A DNA stretch of 64,000 nt from Cryptomeria japonica (Eukaryota > Streptophyta > Pinopsida > Cupressales > Cupressaceae), in contig NC_081410.1 in the NCBI RefSeq assembly GCF_030272615.1, forward strand, positions 190,049,619 to 190,113,618. The letters are read 5' to 3'. Shown here in pieces: positions 1-10,893 of this stretch. The translations under genes were made by a program, and so were the position numbers. The notes under the pieces are model-generated. The model saw only the letters and a program-made list of their open reading frames with translations, was not told where the DNA came from and searched no databases. How positions within the stretch are numbered: position 1 is the stretch's first letter; each line of letters begins with the position of its first letter.

Positions 1-650
1 TTTGAATAAATTTCATGCAAAGATTAAATTGGAAATCTAACTCTAAATGCAAGCACATGCTAAATTAATTAATTCAATCAATTAATTAATTAAATCATTT
101 ATCTCTCCAATCTCTATTTCCATCTTTCAGTTAGCTTTTTCTAAATTAAGCTTTCTTTGTCATCCTCTTTATTTCCTCTAATCATTCTTTTTCTTCCTTC
201 AATCATCTTTTTTCTCAATCAGTTGACTCATTTGATTTATTCAATCTATTGAGTTTCACTCCTACAATCAACAATTCAACTATCAATTAGCGTGTGAGCT
301 CACCTGAGTTCCACCTCTTGATCAATTTTTTCCACCTTTCAATCAATCTCATCCAAAAATCTATAAATTGAGCATCCAATCTCCATTTTCAATAATCACG
401 AACTTTGAATCTTTGTGTCACTTGCAGGTTACCAGCGCAATATCTGAGATCCATCATACCACAGAGAAGAGAAGAACAATGGAATCGATATGCAATCTTG
501 GAATAGGGAGTTTTTGATTGATTTGATTTATAATTCTTATTCCTTATTGCATTATTTCATTGTCTTGTTTGTTAGATTCTTTGATTAGATAGGAGTTTGT
601 GATTTCCCTTTGATTCTAATTGATACATTGTTATTAAGATGAATTCTACA
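1..650 (+). repeat. 3' part of an LTR of element F (truncated by window start)
   Basis: This is the downstream part of a long terminal repeat. Its reverse complement matches the solo LTR at 31999-33256 over almost the whole length, including the TATA box and the terminal part. It ends in TTCTACA at 650, and sequence of element A's left LTR starts directly after. It is therefore read as the 3' LTR of a plus-oriented element F inserted in A's LTR, with the body of F lying left of the window. A solo LTR is equally possible. Confidence 0.75.
361..370 (+). promoter_or_regulatory. TATA box of LTR F
   Basis: CTATAAATTG lies in the middle of LTR F. The same box is present on the minus strand of the solo F LTR at about 32287-32296. 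The position fits the U3/R border of a plant LTR. Confidence 0.5.
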
Positions 651-3638
651 TGCATACATATATATTTATGTATATGTATATATACGTAACTTATATATCC
701 TATACGAGTATCTGGGTACGGTAGCATGTATACCTGATCATATACATACTACCGCAGTCAGGTATTCGTAGGGAGTATAGGTCGCATATATATAAATATA
801 AATAAATATGTATTATTAAATTTAATTATAATTGCCTGGCAAGTTTAATTTTAATTAAATAAATTATTATTTTTGCCAACTTTAATTGGAAACTCTATAG
901 TTAAGTAAAGGTTATGAGAGGGGGAGATATGAAATTAACCTCTCCTTAATTGGCTTGGAATATTTTAATAATGCCAATAAGGAAATAAGTTTTTAATAAA
1001 TCATTTTGCATCGCTCCACCTTACCTTATGATTTTATCAGGCATGAAGGAGGTATTAATTAAAAAAAAGTAAAGGAGATTAAAACGATTGTTATTTCTCA
1101 ACCTTGATATAATTTTTATCGAGCATATTGGGAGGGAGAAAGATATTTCATTTTCTTTGAGAATTTTAGCGTGAAGTGGTGGAAGCTTCTCTTGGAAGCC
1201 AGAATGCAGATCACGTGAGGGAATGAGCATGCCCTGCGTGACTCCTTGGGGGTTTTGATAATCCTGCCTGGTATTAGGGCATGGGATTGAGACTGCGTGG
1301 TATATAAAAACCGAAAGGAAAAGAGAGGAGACATTATTCTCGGCTAGCTTTTGGAAAAAGACGGAGGGTAAGGGTTGTTGTGCATTTTTCTGCCATTATC
1401 AGCGCTGTCATTTCACACTTCTAAGGTCTTCGGCTGGGTTACTTCTTTTCTCGGGTCATTCTATCTCCCAGACCTGCGATTTCCTCTTCCTCTTTCAGTT
1501 ATTTGGTTTCTCGGATAAAATCTAGAAGGAAGAAATGTGATATGCGTATGTGATTGTAAAGTACAGAAAGTCTAAAAATATTTCATGGAATTCTTTCGAG
1601 TTAGAAACCCTTATGCATTATTATGAAACATAATGTTGTTATTTCAGTTCTCAGTAAATAATTTTCAGTTTGAAATTAGTCCATAGAATTTTGAAAGGGG
1701 TTTCAGTTAGCTGAAAATGAAATATGTAAGGAGGTATTTTTGCATACATATTTGTGTATATAAATGGGAATATATACACAAATATGTATGTAAGGAAGCC
1801 TGCAGGTCTGGAACTTACTATTATGCCCTTTAAAACATGTTTGAATAGAGAGGAAAAGAATTAAAAACTCATACCTCTGTTGGGTGAGGGTTTAACTTGT
1901 ATAAAAGTTATTTCAGGCCTATTCTTTATTGATCCTTTATATTAAACAAATTTGTTCACTGTTTGGAATATTAAGGAAGGAAGGAATAATGTCATTACTA
2001 TTATATATGTTGTAAGTAGAAGCATGACCTTGAGAGAGCAATTTATTTTGAGAAGGCAAGATATCTCTATTACAATAATCCTATTGTTATCTTCCTAGAA
2101 CAAGGAAATTAAATCTTCACCAACCTCGATAGAACAACTGAAACTAAACAGCAAACTGTAAATAAATTTCACAAACTCACTTGTAAATAATAGTTAAACT
2201 ACAGTCCGGAATAAATCTTACCTGCAAAATCTTTGCTCTTCGTGAAATTTTAAGTCAGTATAACTCAAAGGATAAGACCATTGTTAATTTATGAATAAAG
2301 TAAACTAGCCTTAAACCTTAGACACCTAGTATGCTCATTGTGTCTGCAAAGGTGCAGATACAGGTACACGTATGTACCATACTTGGGCATATACTAGCAA
2401 GTATGTACCAATGTGTTAATAACTAGTAGTACTTGTCATATACGCAAAGGTAATTATACTCATGTGCCTATGTATACGTATCTTGGCATGCACTAGTAAG
2501 TATTTACCGACATAACGATGCAGATTTGTATCATTCCAAGGAAGAGAGTTCTTTTTCCGAGTCAACCTAAAGAAGATTTTGACCTCTAACCAAGCTTCTA
2601 GAATTTCTTAAACCAAGAGGATAAGTCAGCACTTAGATAATCTTATTTTATTAAAAGCAACCTCTCTAGTGTTAGGAAATTTATCCGTACCCTAGCCTAG
2701 GAAGGCAGTGGGTGGAAAAGCGCGATTGTACATGATGCGGTAGCATCATCATCGCGAGGTTACTCCCAAGTGATCGAACAACAGAGACACGTCTGACAGG
2801 TTAAAATCCATACTTAGGATTTGAACGTACAATTGGCGACTCTTATACCCCTATTTCCTAAGCCAGGGGTTCAGTTGAAACCTGTTGAAAACATAGTAGT
2901 TGTGCGAGGAATAAATGGTTGATAACACTTGAAATACTTATACTATAACTATTGAACGTTAATCCCAAGATGGTCCTTAGACTTACTTTTGAGTTCAACT
3001 GAACTCCTTAACCCAGACTTTGCCAAGAAGGGTGAGATCATTGATAGTGCGAAAATTCGTGCTTACAGTGTAAAACCTTGGCCAAGGTGGTGTTGTGTAA
3101 CGCATGCACTAGTTTGATATTTAGCACTAGATACACCCTTAGTCAGAGTTTCATACTAGTAGGGAGTTACCCTTAGTGTATGACCGACTAAGTGTGTAGG
3201 TCCTAACACGAAGTCTCAAATGGCATTGAGTTCTCGTATTCCTTTACCTCCTTGCGAAGGGTCGGGCCAGTCCAGAAGGATATGGCACGGGGGACTAGAT
3301 AGTCTGCGGTTGGGCGGAAAAGCTCCCTAATGATACTTTCCCTCCCCACCAGTATCATGATAGAGTTTGAAGTTCATAATTTAGCATCAGTTGAAAAGTA
3401 CTCTCTAAACCCCATCTCTCTTTCATTTCATGCAAGTTAATTAGTTCTTAATTATTGCATGTATGCTTAATTTTTAGTTCAATGTACTTAATCTTCTGTT
3501 ATCGTTATTCATGTTCCTGTTTTGATTTTTTTTTTTTTTTTAAATATATCCATCTTGCTATGCTTATGTTAACAACTATTTTTGCAATAGTTGGATTATT
3601 TGAATGGTTATTTCTTTTAAAAAATTTAGCATGTTACA
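651..3638 (+). repeat. Left (5') LTR of element A, first part missing
   Basis: It aligns with 38.2-40.642 kb from the shared block around 685 to the terminal TGTTACA at 3638. The first roughly 550 bases seen in the right LTR are absent here because element F is inserted at 650/651. It also holds about 575 bp (about 2575-3150) that the right LTR lacks. The full LTR would be about 3.5 kb. The small open frames in it are not coding. Confidence 0.85.
1301..1310 (+). promoter_or_regulatory. TATA box of LTR A (left copy)
   Basis: TATATAAAAA follows a conserved block. The same string is found at 38874-38883 in the right LTR. It is the likely core promoter of element A. Confidence 0.55.
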
Positions 3639-3641
3639 CAA

Positions 3642-3652
3642 GGTATCAGAGC
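3642..3652 (+). other. Primer-binding site of element A (initiator Met tRNA)
   Basis: GGTATCAGAGC begins three bases after the LTR end TGTTACA. It matches the common plant PBS complementary to the 3' end of initiator methionine tRNA, and it fixes the 5' LTR border and element orientation. Confidence 0.85.
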
Positions 3653-3849
3653 ATCGGGTGTGCCGGGTTCAACATTGAACCTTGGGCTCACCACAACAAG
3701 AACAAAAAAAAACTTGAAATGAAACTGAAACAAAATACTTGGCATTGTCCAGGATGTTGCGCACAACCAAAAGAAAATAAGCACGTGACTCGGTTTACCT
3801 TTGGTTGTGGAAGGTAATCAATCGCAAGTATGATTACTCATATTGCTCC

Positions 3850-4140
3850 ATGTTGTCTGATGATGAAACCCTAGCTGATGCCCTAAAAATAATCGTCAAG
3901 GAGAGACAATCTTGGACTGTTGCCAATAAGGCAATAGTGCGAACTAAAATACTAGCAAACAAAGCACCAAAATCGGTTAAGCCTGCAACTGAAGAAATGA
4001 AGTACAACACTGTTGTCATCCATCCTAAACCCGAGGAACCAAAAATGGTTCGCATACCCCGACCTGGTTTCCAGTTGGTACCCTTCTCCGATGTTGAGGG
4101 GCAAGAAGAGCCCATCACAAGATCAGAGAGTAGTTCTTAG
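3850..4140 (+). CDS. Small leader ORF between PBS and gag of element A, unknown
   Basis: A 96-codon open frame runs from ATG 3850 to the stop at 4140 in the roughly 770-base leader between PBS and gag. The frame is open further upstream, but without an earlier ATG close by. The predicted peptide is hydrophilic, with a lysine-rich middle, a proline-rich stretch and an acidic, serine-rich C-terminus. I see no known domain, signal peptide or membrane segment. All recognised neighbours (gag, PR, RT) are broken, so an open frame here could be chance, a leader peptide of the family, or the remains of an N-terminal gag extension. No function is proposed. Confidence 0.3.
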   Translation: MLSDDETLADALKIIVKERQSWTVANKAIVRTKILANKAPKSVKPATEEMKYNTVVIHPKPEEPKMVRIPRPGFQLVPFSDVEGQEEPITRSESSS

Positions 4141-4410
4141 AGAGGAAGCCTTTCTTGTAAACATTGAAACCTAACCCAAACTATTTTTGAGAATAACCCT
4201 GATAGGGTTACATTGTATATAATGAACTTTAACTCCCCCTCTTACTTTTGACAATAGTTTTTGGAAACATTTTCATGATATATATGTGGATAGTTAGATG
4301 GTTTAAAAAAAAATTATGTATGCTTCATCCCATACTCTTAATGTTGAATGCTAGACAAACTAAAACTGCATATTTTTTTTTGTAATGTTAGGTGTCACAA
4401 GAACTATAAC

Positions 4411-5560
4411 ATGTCTCATCACCCGGAAGGTGGGGAAGAATCCAAAGGTCCGGAAACATCAAATGATAAACTAGATAAACTCATCCAGATGGTTCAAAAC
4501 ACACAAAATAGGCTCCAAGACTTGGAGCAGAGAGTAAGTGACCATACAAAAACACCTAGCGTGGAGTTTGAGTCTCAATTTGGGGACCAATTAACTGAGC
4601 AGGAGCACACTCATCAGAGTGAGTTCCAAGAAACACAAAACATAACCAAAACCTCAGGGGAAAACAACTTATGGGTGTCATATCAGAAGATATGAAGAAA
4701 GTGAGACCTCCGCAGTACGAAGGGGCTGAAGGAGGAGACGCTACTGAAGCCTGGCTTACAAGCATGGAGAAGTACTTTGAGATTAGAGATTATACTGAAA
4801 ACATGAAGGTTGTTTGGGGAGCCTACCAACTAACTAGAGAAGTTGTCGATTGGTGGGAGAACAAAAAGACCGAACTTGGCCTGAGATCAAACCATATAAC
4901 CTGGAGCAAATTTGTGGAGGTGTTCAGACAAAGATGGCTACCTCAATTATTCTTCGAGCAAAAATTGACAGACTTCTAGGATTTGAAACAAGGAGAACTT
5001 TCTGTGTATGCTTACTGGGAAAAAATTACGCATGTCTAGAAGTATGTACCTCACTTCCAAGTAGATGAAAGGTATAAAATCAGGAAGTTCATTATGAGCT
5101 TAAACAACCGAATAGGTGGTTCAGTAGATGTTTTAGCTCCGACTACTATGGATGAAGCCTATGAGAAAGTTGTTAGGCAAGAACAAAAACTCTGTAAGGA
5201 CGATTCCATTAGAGATAGAAGCAGAAAGAAGAGTAACTGGGGATAGTCATCTCGAAACTTCAACAAGAAGGGAGACAGATATGGAGTCAACAATGAAAAC
5301 AGTAAAAGACACCAAGGAGGACAACAAAATAACCATAGAGAGGGTAAGAGTTATGATAAACCCAGGAGGGACAATGGTGGGAATAGTAGCAAACTAGAAA
5401 AGAAGGGACCACCAGGGGGTTGTTTTAATTGTGGTGGTAATCACTACGCCAACCAGTGCCCAACTAAACCACCAGGAGGGCAACATCAGACGAACCCACT
5501 GCCACCTCAACAAGCAATTTTTCAGCAAAGAATTCATGCAGCAGTTGATAACCACCAAGC
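4411..5560 (+). pseudogene. gag: gag of element A (broken)
   Basis: Gag is the structural protein that packages element RNA. The chosen start is the ATG at 4411 (MSHHPEGG). A coiled-coil-like segment follows, rich in Leu and Gln. The frame shifts near 4675 into the retrotransposon gag domain, which has a tryptophan-rich core (VVDWWENKK at about 4845-4870) and an F-x-x-RW motif near 4920. A stop at about 4977 and further frameshifts interrupt the rest. A zinc knuckle, CFNCGGNHYANQC, lies at 5422-5460 with C-X2-C-X3-H-X4-C spacing. Downstream the frame leads into protease. Non-functional, by several independent lesions. Confidence 0.8.
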
Positions 5561-5969
5561 TGAGTACCAGTTCACGCCAGTAGAAACTCCAGGTACTTTA
5601 TATGGTATACCCATTAATATACTCATTGATATAGGTGCTACTGAAAATTTTATTTCACCAAAAATGCTTAATAGGTTTCCTAAGAGAGCTAGTTTTATGG
5701 CTAATTCATGGACAATAGAATACACCAACCAATCAAGAGCTCAGGTAGAGAAATGCATGTTTGGGGAAAGAGTAGAATTTCCAAACTTCACTACTGAAGT
5801 TGACTTAGGCACGTATGATGTCATCTTAGGAATGAAGTGGTTGGATCATCATAGGGCAAGGGTAAATTGTTTCGACAAGTTTGTAGAATGCCAGGATGAC
5901 TTTGGCAACAAAGTACTCTTACGAGGCATGCAACGGGAAATTAAATTGGGACAACTCTCTATTATGTAG
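5561..5969 (+). pseudogene. Aspartic protease region of element A
   Basis: This retropepsin-like segment matures the Gag-Pol polyprotein. The active-site region reads ILIDIGATENFI at about 5615-5650, where the usual D-S/T-G-A has Ile at the second position. Further along is DVILGMKWL (about 5818-5843), the conserved I-L-G-M-x-W-L motif of plant gypsy proteases. The segment is open to 5969, where a stop (TAG) separates it from the RT part. The catalytic Asp is kept, but the replaced Ser/Thr and the broken flanking pol make activity unlikely. Confidence 0.8.
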
Positions 5970-6014
5970 CCGAGACAAAGCGAAAAGAAAGGATGTCAGA
6001 TATTTGCAATTAAA

Positions 6015-6787
6015 ATGGATGAAATCAGGGTTGCAAAGGATGTCCTATATCAGGATGATATGATGATGTATGAGAATTGTAATCGTCATGAAAATGAGTT
6101 TGGTGAAGTTGAAGAACAAGAAGAGCCTTTTGATGTGAAATATCCTTACCTCCAAGATTTTCAGGATGTATTCCCAGAGGAATTGTCTGGCTTACCACCA
6201 AAAAGGATATTCGATTTTTCCATCGAATTATTACCAGGAGCAGCACCTATATCCAAAGCCCCTTATCGGATGACAATGATCGAGTTAATGGATTTAAAGG
6301 CCCAACTTCAAGAACTCCTAGATAAGGGATTGATAAGACCTAGTGTGTTGCCTCGGGGGGCACCAATAATCTTTGTTAAAAAGAAAGATGGGACTCTCTG
6401 ACTTTGCATAGATTACAAGATGCTAAATAAATTGACCATTCGAAACAAATATCCTCTACCCCGCATTGATGATTTATTTGATCAAATGCGTGGAGTAGCA
6501 GTCCTTTCCAAGATTGATTTGTGATCAGGGTACCATCAATTGAGGTTAAACGATGGGGATATCCATAAGACTACCTTTAGAACTTGTTATGGACATTACG
6601 AGTTCACGGTTCTACCATTTGGACTTACTAATGCACCAGTCGCTTTCATGAATTTAATGAATAGTATATTTCATGACTCCCTTGACAAGTTCGTCTTGGT
6701 GTTCTTAGATGACATTTTGATATACTCAAGGAATGAAAAAGAACACCTGCAACAATTACAGTTTGTTATACAGTGATTGCAAGAAAA
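6015..6787 (+). pseudogene. Reverse transcriptase of element A, part 1
   Basis: This is the N-terminal half of RT, which copies element RNA into DNA. It shows the linker motif around [10 protein letters not shown] (about 6170-6200), finger motifs such as FVKKKDGTL (about 6370-6400), the palm motif LPFGLTNAP, and the catalytic [10 protein letters not shown] at about 6700-6730. In-frame TGA stops fall at about 6401, 6523 and 6775, each where relatives usually have Arg, consistent with CGA to TGA decay. The frame then ends at the insertion of element B and resumes at 18163. Only parts of it are open, so it cannot be translated as one protein. Confidence 0.85.
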
Positions 6788-6792
6788 CAAAT
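6788..6792. repeat. Target-site duplication of element B, left copy
   Basis: caaat lies directly before the TG of B's left LTR and is repeated at 18158-18162 directly after B's right LTR. It marks B as an intact insertion. Confidence 0.9.
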
Positions 6793-7596
6793 TGTTTATG
6801 GTGAAAATGGATAACAATAATATTGAAAGACTAAATGAATTCAACCACAAAACCCTAGCCTAACAACAACAAAGATCCACCATAACATATGAAGATTACC
6901 TAAGACAATGCAAATCAAATAAAATCACAAAGATTATACCATCACATGTCCAATAGGGTTTAGATCTCCATTCTTCCTATCTCCATTGATCTTGCTTGAT
7001 ATATTTGCTCTCAGATTTTATGTGTGCACAAGAGCTCAACAAAGAACGGAAATGTGGTTGCAAGTAGGCTTGATCGCATATGAAAGTTCAAATGCTAGGA
7101 TGCTTGATTAAAATGTATATGTCCAGGGGTTGAATGCATAGGGTTGATAATGAAGGAAGCATCTCCTTATATAGATGACACTACAAGAAATGGAGGGATA
7201 AGATTGAGAGGTGTAAAAGATAAATGGTCGGCTATGATTGAAGGGCAGGTAGAGGAAATAAGAAAATAATGAAAGGGTAGGTAGTGTAGGAATTAAGAGA
7301 TGAATGACATGTGTCATGGGTAGAAAAGGCTAATGAATTAATTAAATAAATAAAGATTTATTTAATTAATAGAAGAAGTGGGATCAATTAAATAAATAAG
7401 ATATTTATTTAATTTAAGGAAAAGGATAATTTAAATAAATAAAAGTATTTATTTAAATGAGAAATAAGGCTAGAAGAGGATAAATGAATTAATTAAATAA
7501 ATAAAGATTTATTTAATTAATAGAAGAATTAGGCTAAAATAATTAAATAAATAAAGATATTTATTTAATTAGACATGACAATTTTAGGTGTCTACA
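6793..7596 (-). repeat. LTR of element B, 3' LTR (left on the map)
   Basis: It is bounded by TG at 6793 and CA at 7596 and is 804 bp long, as is its partner at 17354-18157. In element sense it begins TGTAGACACC and ends CCATAAACA. A run of short AT-rich palindromes built on TTTAAATAAA-like units fills about 7330-7570, next to the U3 end. A TATA box lies at 7165-7173 on the minus strand. Confidence 0.9.
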
Positions 7597-7610
7597 TTTT
7601 GCCCCTTTTT
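7597..7610 (-). other. Polypurine tract of element B
   Basis: On the minus strand the sequence reads AAAAAGGGGCAAAA directly before the LTR start TGTAGACACC. This is the expected plus-strand primer site and confirms that B is minus-oriented. Similar tracts adjoin the left LTRs of C (21246) and E (53484). Confidence 0.8.
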
Positions 7611-7854
7611 GAGATAATGCAGCTTGTTGCGTTGTTTCGAAGAAGATAATATGAACTGATACAAAGTTGCCCCAAGATGGGAATGATATGCCCCCTCGAG
7701 AAATTGGATGAAAATGTCTGGAAAGATCGCAAAAAACTCTCGATAAGAAAGAAAAGCTAGAATGGATTGACCGGATAGGATAGAGTGACAGAGTCACGGG
7801 ATAATGAAGACTAACTCGGGAAACGAGGGCTAGGGCTAGGGTAGTCTATAAGAT

Positions 7855-7866
7855 AGACCACGAGGG
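7855..7866 (+). promoter_or_regulatory. Putative TATA box for the antisense ORF of element B
   Basis: TCTATAAGATAG lies about 88 bases upstream of the ATG at 7943, on the strand opposite to B's gag. Element E carries a stronger box (CTATATATAG, 53781-53790) at the matching place, although it has no ORF left there. Confidence 0.45.
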
Positions 7867-7942
7867 GAAAACATCCTCATTGTCATCCACACATCCAAGA
7901 GATCAGAGTGCAGAGAGAATAGAGTAGCAACGGTCAGCAACG

Positions 7943-9039
7943 ATGGCATTGGTTCATAGATTCGATCGCGTTCACCGATTTCAGAGGCCAGCAGATGCAG
8001 GAGAGCCGGTAAGTACCATAAAACCTCTTTTTACTTTGTTGCAATAAATGTTGTCATTAATGCATGCTAGGTAGGGCAATATGTCTTCAAGGCTGAATCG
8101 ACAGTTTTGTGATGAACATACATTGTTGATTGGATAAGCTACTGAGAGGATACACTCAAGCAAGTCCTCTAGGGAAGACTAGGATAGCAGATAGGGCTAG
8201 GATTGACAATTTTGTGACAGAACATACGTTGCCAATCAGGAAACTACTCAAGAGGATACACTCAAGCAGAGGCCCTAGGATAGGATAGATCGAGGCACTT
8301 TGTGATGAACAGGGAGTACAAAAAATTGTAGTACTTTGTGATGAACAGGGAGTACCACTAGGATAAATAACAACACTTTGTGATGAACGGGGAGTGCCAC
8401 TGGGATAAACGACAATACTTTGTGATGAACAGGGAGTGTCACTAGGATAGAGTACCATAAGCACTCAGGATAATAAGCAACATTTTGTGATGAACAGGGA
8501 ATGCCCCTGATTGCCATGATTGATTTGCTTGACTATAGGAGTACCTACCTATGCTGGAGTCACGAGAGAGATTCCCATCAACTCAAAATTTACGAGCAGA
8601 GCTAACAGTTGAGGAAAGAGCAGTGGTTCATGCTATGGGCCTGTGACATATTTTGTATGTGGCTGAATTTTGGGTGAACATGGGATTGCTGACTGCGCTA
8701 GCTGAGAGATGGAACTCAAATACTTGCACGTTTCATTTGCTGATGGGTGAGATGACAATCACCTTAGAGGATGTATACAGGATACTATGGATACCGATCG
8801 ATGGGGAGTTAGTACCCTACGATCGAGACAAAGATAGGGATGCACTGAGACGAGCGTTTCAGAATCTAGGACTGGAGATGAGGACTGGACATGTGGCTTG
8901 GGATACCATGACATGGACAAGATTAGCACTACCAGCAGTGTTGGCAAGAGTGATCAGCGGATTCTTTGGTCCGGACAGGGTAACACGAGGATTGGCTATA
9001 GCCATATGTATTTTGACATCATTGTATCATGACACATGA
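7943..9039 (+). pseudogene. Antisense plant-mobile-domain ORF in element B, probably spliced, one stop
   Basis: This ORF lies on the plus strand, antisense to gag, between the integrase scrap and the 3' LTR. Exon 1 (7943-8008, 22 codons) ends at a consensus donor gtaagta. A likely acceptor, ctatag, ends the intron at 8538. Exon 2 from 8539 stays in the same frame and runs to a stop at 9039, with one TGA at 8644-8646. The residues after the stop match the plant mobile domain found in MAIN-like proteins: ALAERWNSNTCTFHL, then GEMTITLEDVYRILW. Only the first part of the domain is present (about 165 residues after exon 1). The family is often carried by plant gypsy and Mutator-like elements. What it does in a retrotransposon is unknown. 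The splice sites are predicted by eye. Confidence 0.6.
8298..8503 (+). repeat. Short repeats in the intron of the antisense ORF
   Basis: The motif ACTTTGTGATGAACAGGGAG occurs at about 8298, 8333, 8375 and 8417, with a weaker copy at 8482, spaced 35 to 65 bases apart. Two longer related units (TTTTGTGA followed by a gaggatacactcaagca block) lie at about 8102-8275. All are inside the predicted intron 8009-8538. Confidence 0.75.
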
Positions 9040-10440
9040 TTTTTTGAGATATATATATGAGATGATTCATCTTTGCGGCAACTATATGCATGTGTATCTA
9101 TGTGATGAGATGTTCTATGTGATGCTTATGATATGGATGCAAATATGTACATAATGAAATGCAATATTTTTGTTCTTTTATGTTTTTATATGTTCTGCCA
9201 ATGCAAATGTGAATGTATGAAATGCAGATGAATATGATAATGCAAATAACTATTTACATGATGAGAATATAAAATGTGCTAACATGTGTTGTGTGCAGGA
9301 TGTGATGCAATTGTGATATCTATATGTATGTATGGAATGCTTAATATGTGATAATGCAGGTGCAAACTACATGAAATGCAAATATTTTTGGTGTGTCATT
9401 ATACTCAGTCATGTGATAGCAGGCTACACGGACTCAAGAAGGATGATGGAAGTCAATCAAGAAAGGGGGATGGAAGATAGAAGATATGAAAGTGAAAGAG
9501 CTTCTTGTGTGTTATCATCATTGAGCTTTATTATGGCAAGTAGGTTATGACAATCGAGGCATATGTTCGACCCAGAAAGTCATTGTACCTGTTTGTATGG
9601 AGATAAGACAATCACAAACAAGGAATTCCCCAGTTCATACTAGACTCACAGTGTCCTCATATCCTTGGACAAGTCATAGCATTACTAAGAGACAATCCAC
9701 AGACAACAAAGAAAAATAGGTGACGATACCCCATCCTCGCCTTTCTAGTCAAAGACATCCTAGAGATAGAATCTCTAGTCAGAGACATCTTGGAAAAGCT
9801 AAAAGACATGTCACCAAAAGATGAAATCAAAAGAAAACCAAGACTCGGCACCAACATCCACTATAGTCCTCAAGTTTAGTGTCTCTTGTCACTCGTATAA
9901 GTCTTATTTGATTGTGGTCACGATGTTTACTTTCACAAAAATGATAGATAGCACTGAACCATAATGTTGTCTGAGTCTGTTGAAAGATTTGATTTGTTGG
10001 AGCCCATTGTTGTTGCTGTGTCTCATCTAAAACTAACTAAATCCATGAAACTGATACTTTATTGTGGAGAAGACAGAACTTTATTGTGGATCAACGATGC
10101 AAATGTTCCTTTATTGCGGATTGTGCATGGATAGACTGAAGAAGGCTAGAAGAAACTATACTCCTCAGAACATGTGATGCTCTCAGTTCCACACCCATTA
10201 CTAGACATAGGATTTGCCTTAGCCACGGATAGGAGCTGATTTATTATGAATGGAAAGGGGTGAAAATGAATGTTTATTATGAATGACTAACCAATCTTGG
10301 GTAGATCAATAACAAGCCATGATGGGAATGGGTAAGTTTATTATGGATGGATAGGTTGTGAGTGTGTGCAAAGTGACAGGATGAAAGTGAATCTTGAAGG
10401 AGGGAGGAGCAATGTCTTTACACATGGCGTTGGTGACCCA
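9040..10440 (-). other. Non-coding 3' region of element B
   Basis: About 1.4 kb without a recognisable gene on either strand. It is rich in ATG/TATG-containing low-complexity DNA around 9060-9330. The equivalent regions of C (21.26-23.3 kb) and E (53.5-56.1 kb) are likewise non-coding. Confidence 0.6.
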
Positions 10441-10500
10441 GTTTTCACCATAGTACTTGCCCAGGGCGCCACCGAAGTGGTGTTCATTGTTGGACGAAAT
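10441..10500 (-). other. Conserved non-coding block after pol (element B copy)
   Basis: A block with a GGTTTTCACCAT-like core followed by a CTTGCCCAGGGCGCCACC-like part is shared with C (23302-23371) and E (56140-56226), just downstream of the pol end. In element sense C and E read GGGTAAGT here, a splice-donor-like string; B has GGGCAAGT. The role is unknown. Confidence 0.5.
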
Positions 10501-10661
10501 GTTTTTTGTTTTTCAATTTATTTATTTTATTTTTGTGTCACAAGGCTCCTGTTTGCCAGGTTTTCACCAAGTAATGATTTTTTTATTTTTATGATTTTTT
10601 TTTGTATTTTGAATATTTTTTATTTTTTTGTATTTTTGAATTGAGATATTCTGAAGAGCTA

Positions 10662-10893
10662 TGTGTAAAACCTGCGAAGGTGCATGTTGTTGATAGGATC
10701 CTCCAAAGGTTCCCCATCTGAAGTTGAGAGCTAATATGCACCTGATCCATAAGTTGTTGTGATGATGTAAGGACCAAGCCAATTTGGTTCGAACTTGCCC
10801 TTCTTCTCTCCGTCTTGCTAATTTTTAGGATTTTCTTTGAGAACTAAGTCACCTGTCTCGAATGTACGAGGCTTGACTTTATGATTGTAATTG
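10662..10893 (-). pseudogene. Remnant of integrase C-terminus in element B
   Basis: On the minus strand the segment contains NHKVKPRTFETGDLVL, then after a stop NWLGPYIITTTYGSG, and ends with DPINNMHLRRFYT. The same series closes integrase in E (56341-56600) and C (23486-23690). Only the last roughly 75 residues of pol are present. The catalytic core, zinc region, RNases H and RT are missing from B. The join to upstream sequence lies near 10895, inside the open frame 11567-10818. Confidence 0.8.

Noticed and set aside
3455-3817. 120-codon plus-strand frame across the end of LTR A and the PBS
   Set aside because: It spans the LTR border and PBS, contains a poly-Phe stretch from T-rich DNA, and has no domain.
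8156-8517. Minus-strand frames with repeated CSSQS/VHHKV residues
   Set aside because: They are by-products of the short repeats in the antisense intron and have no support as protein.
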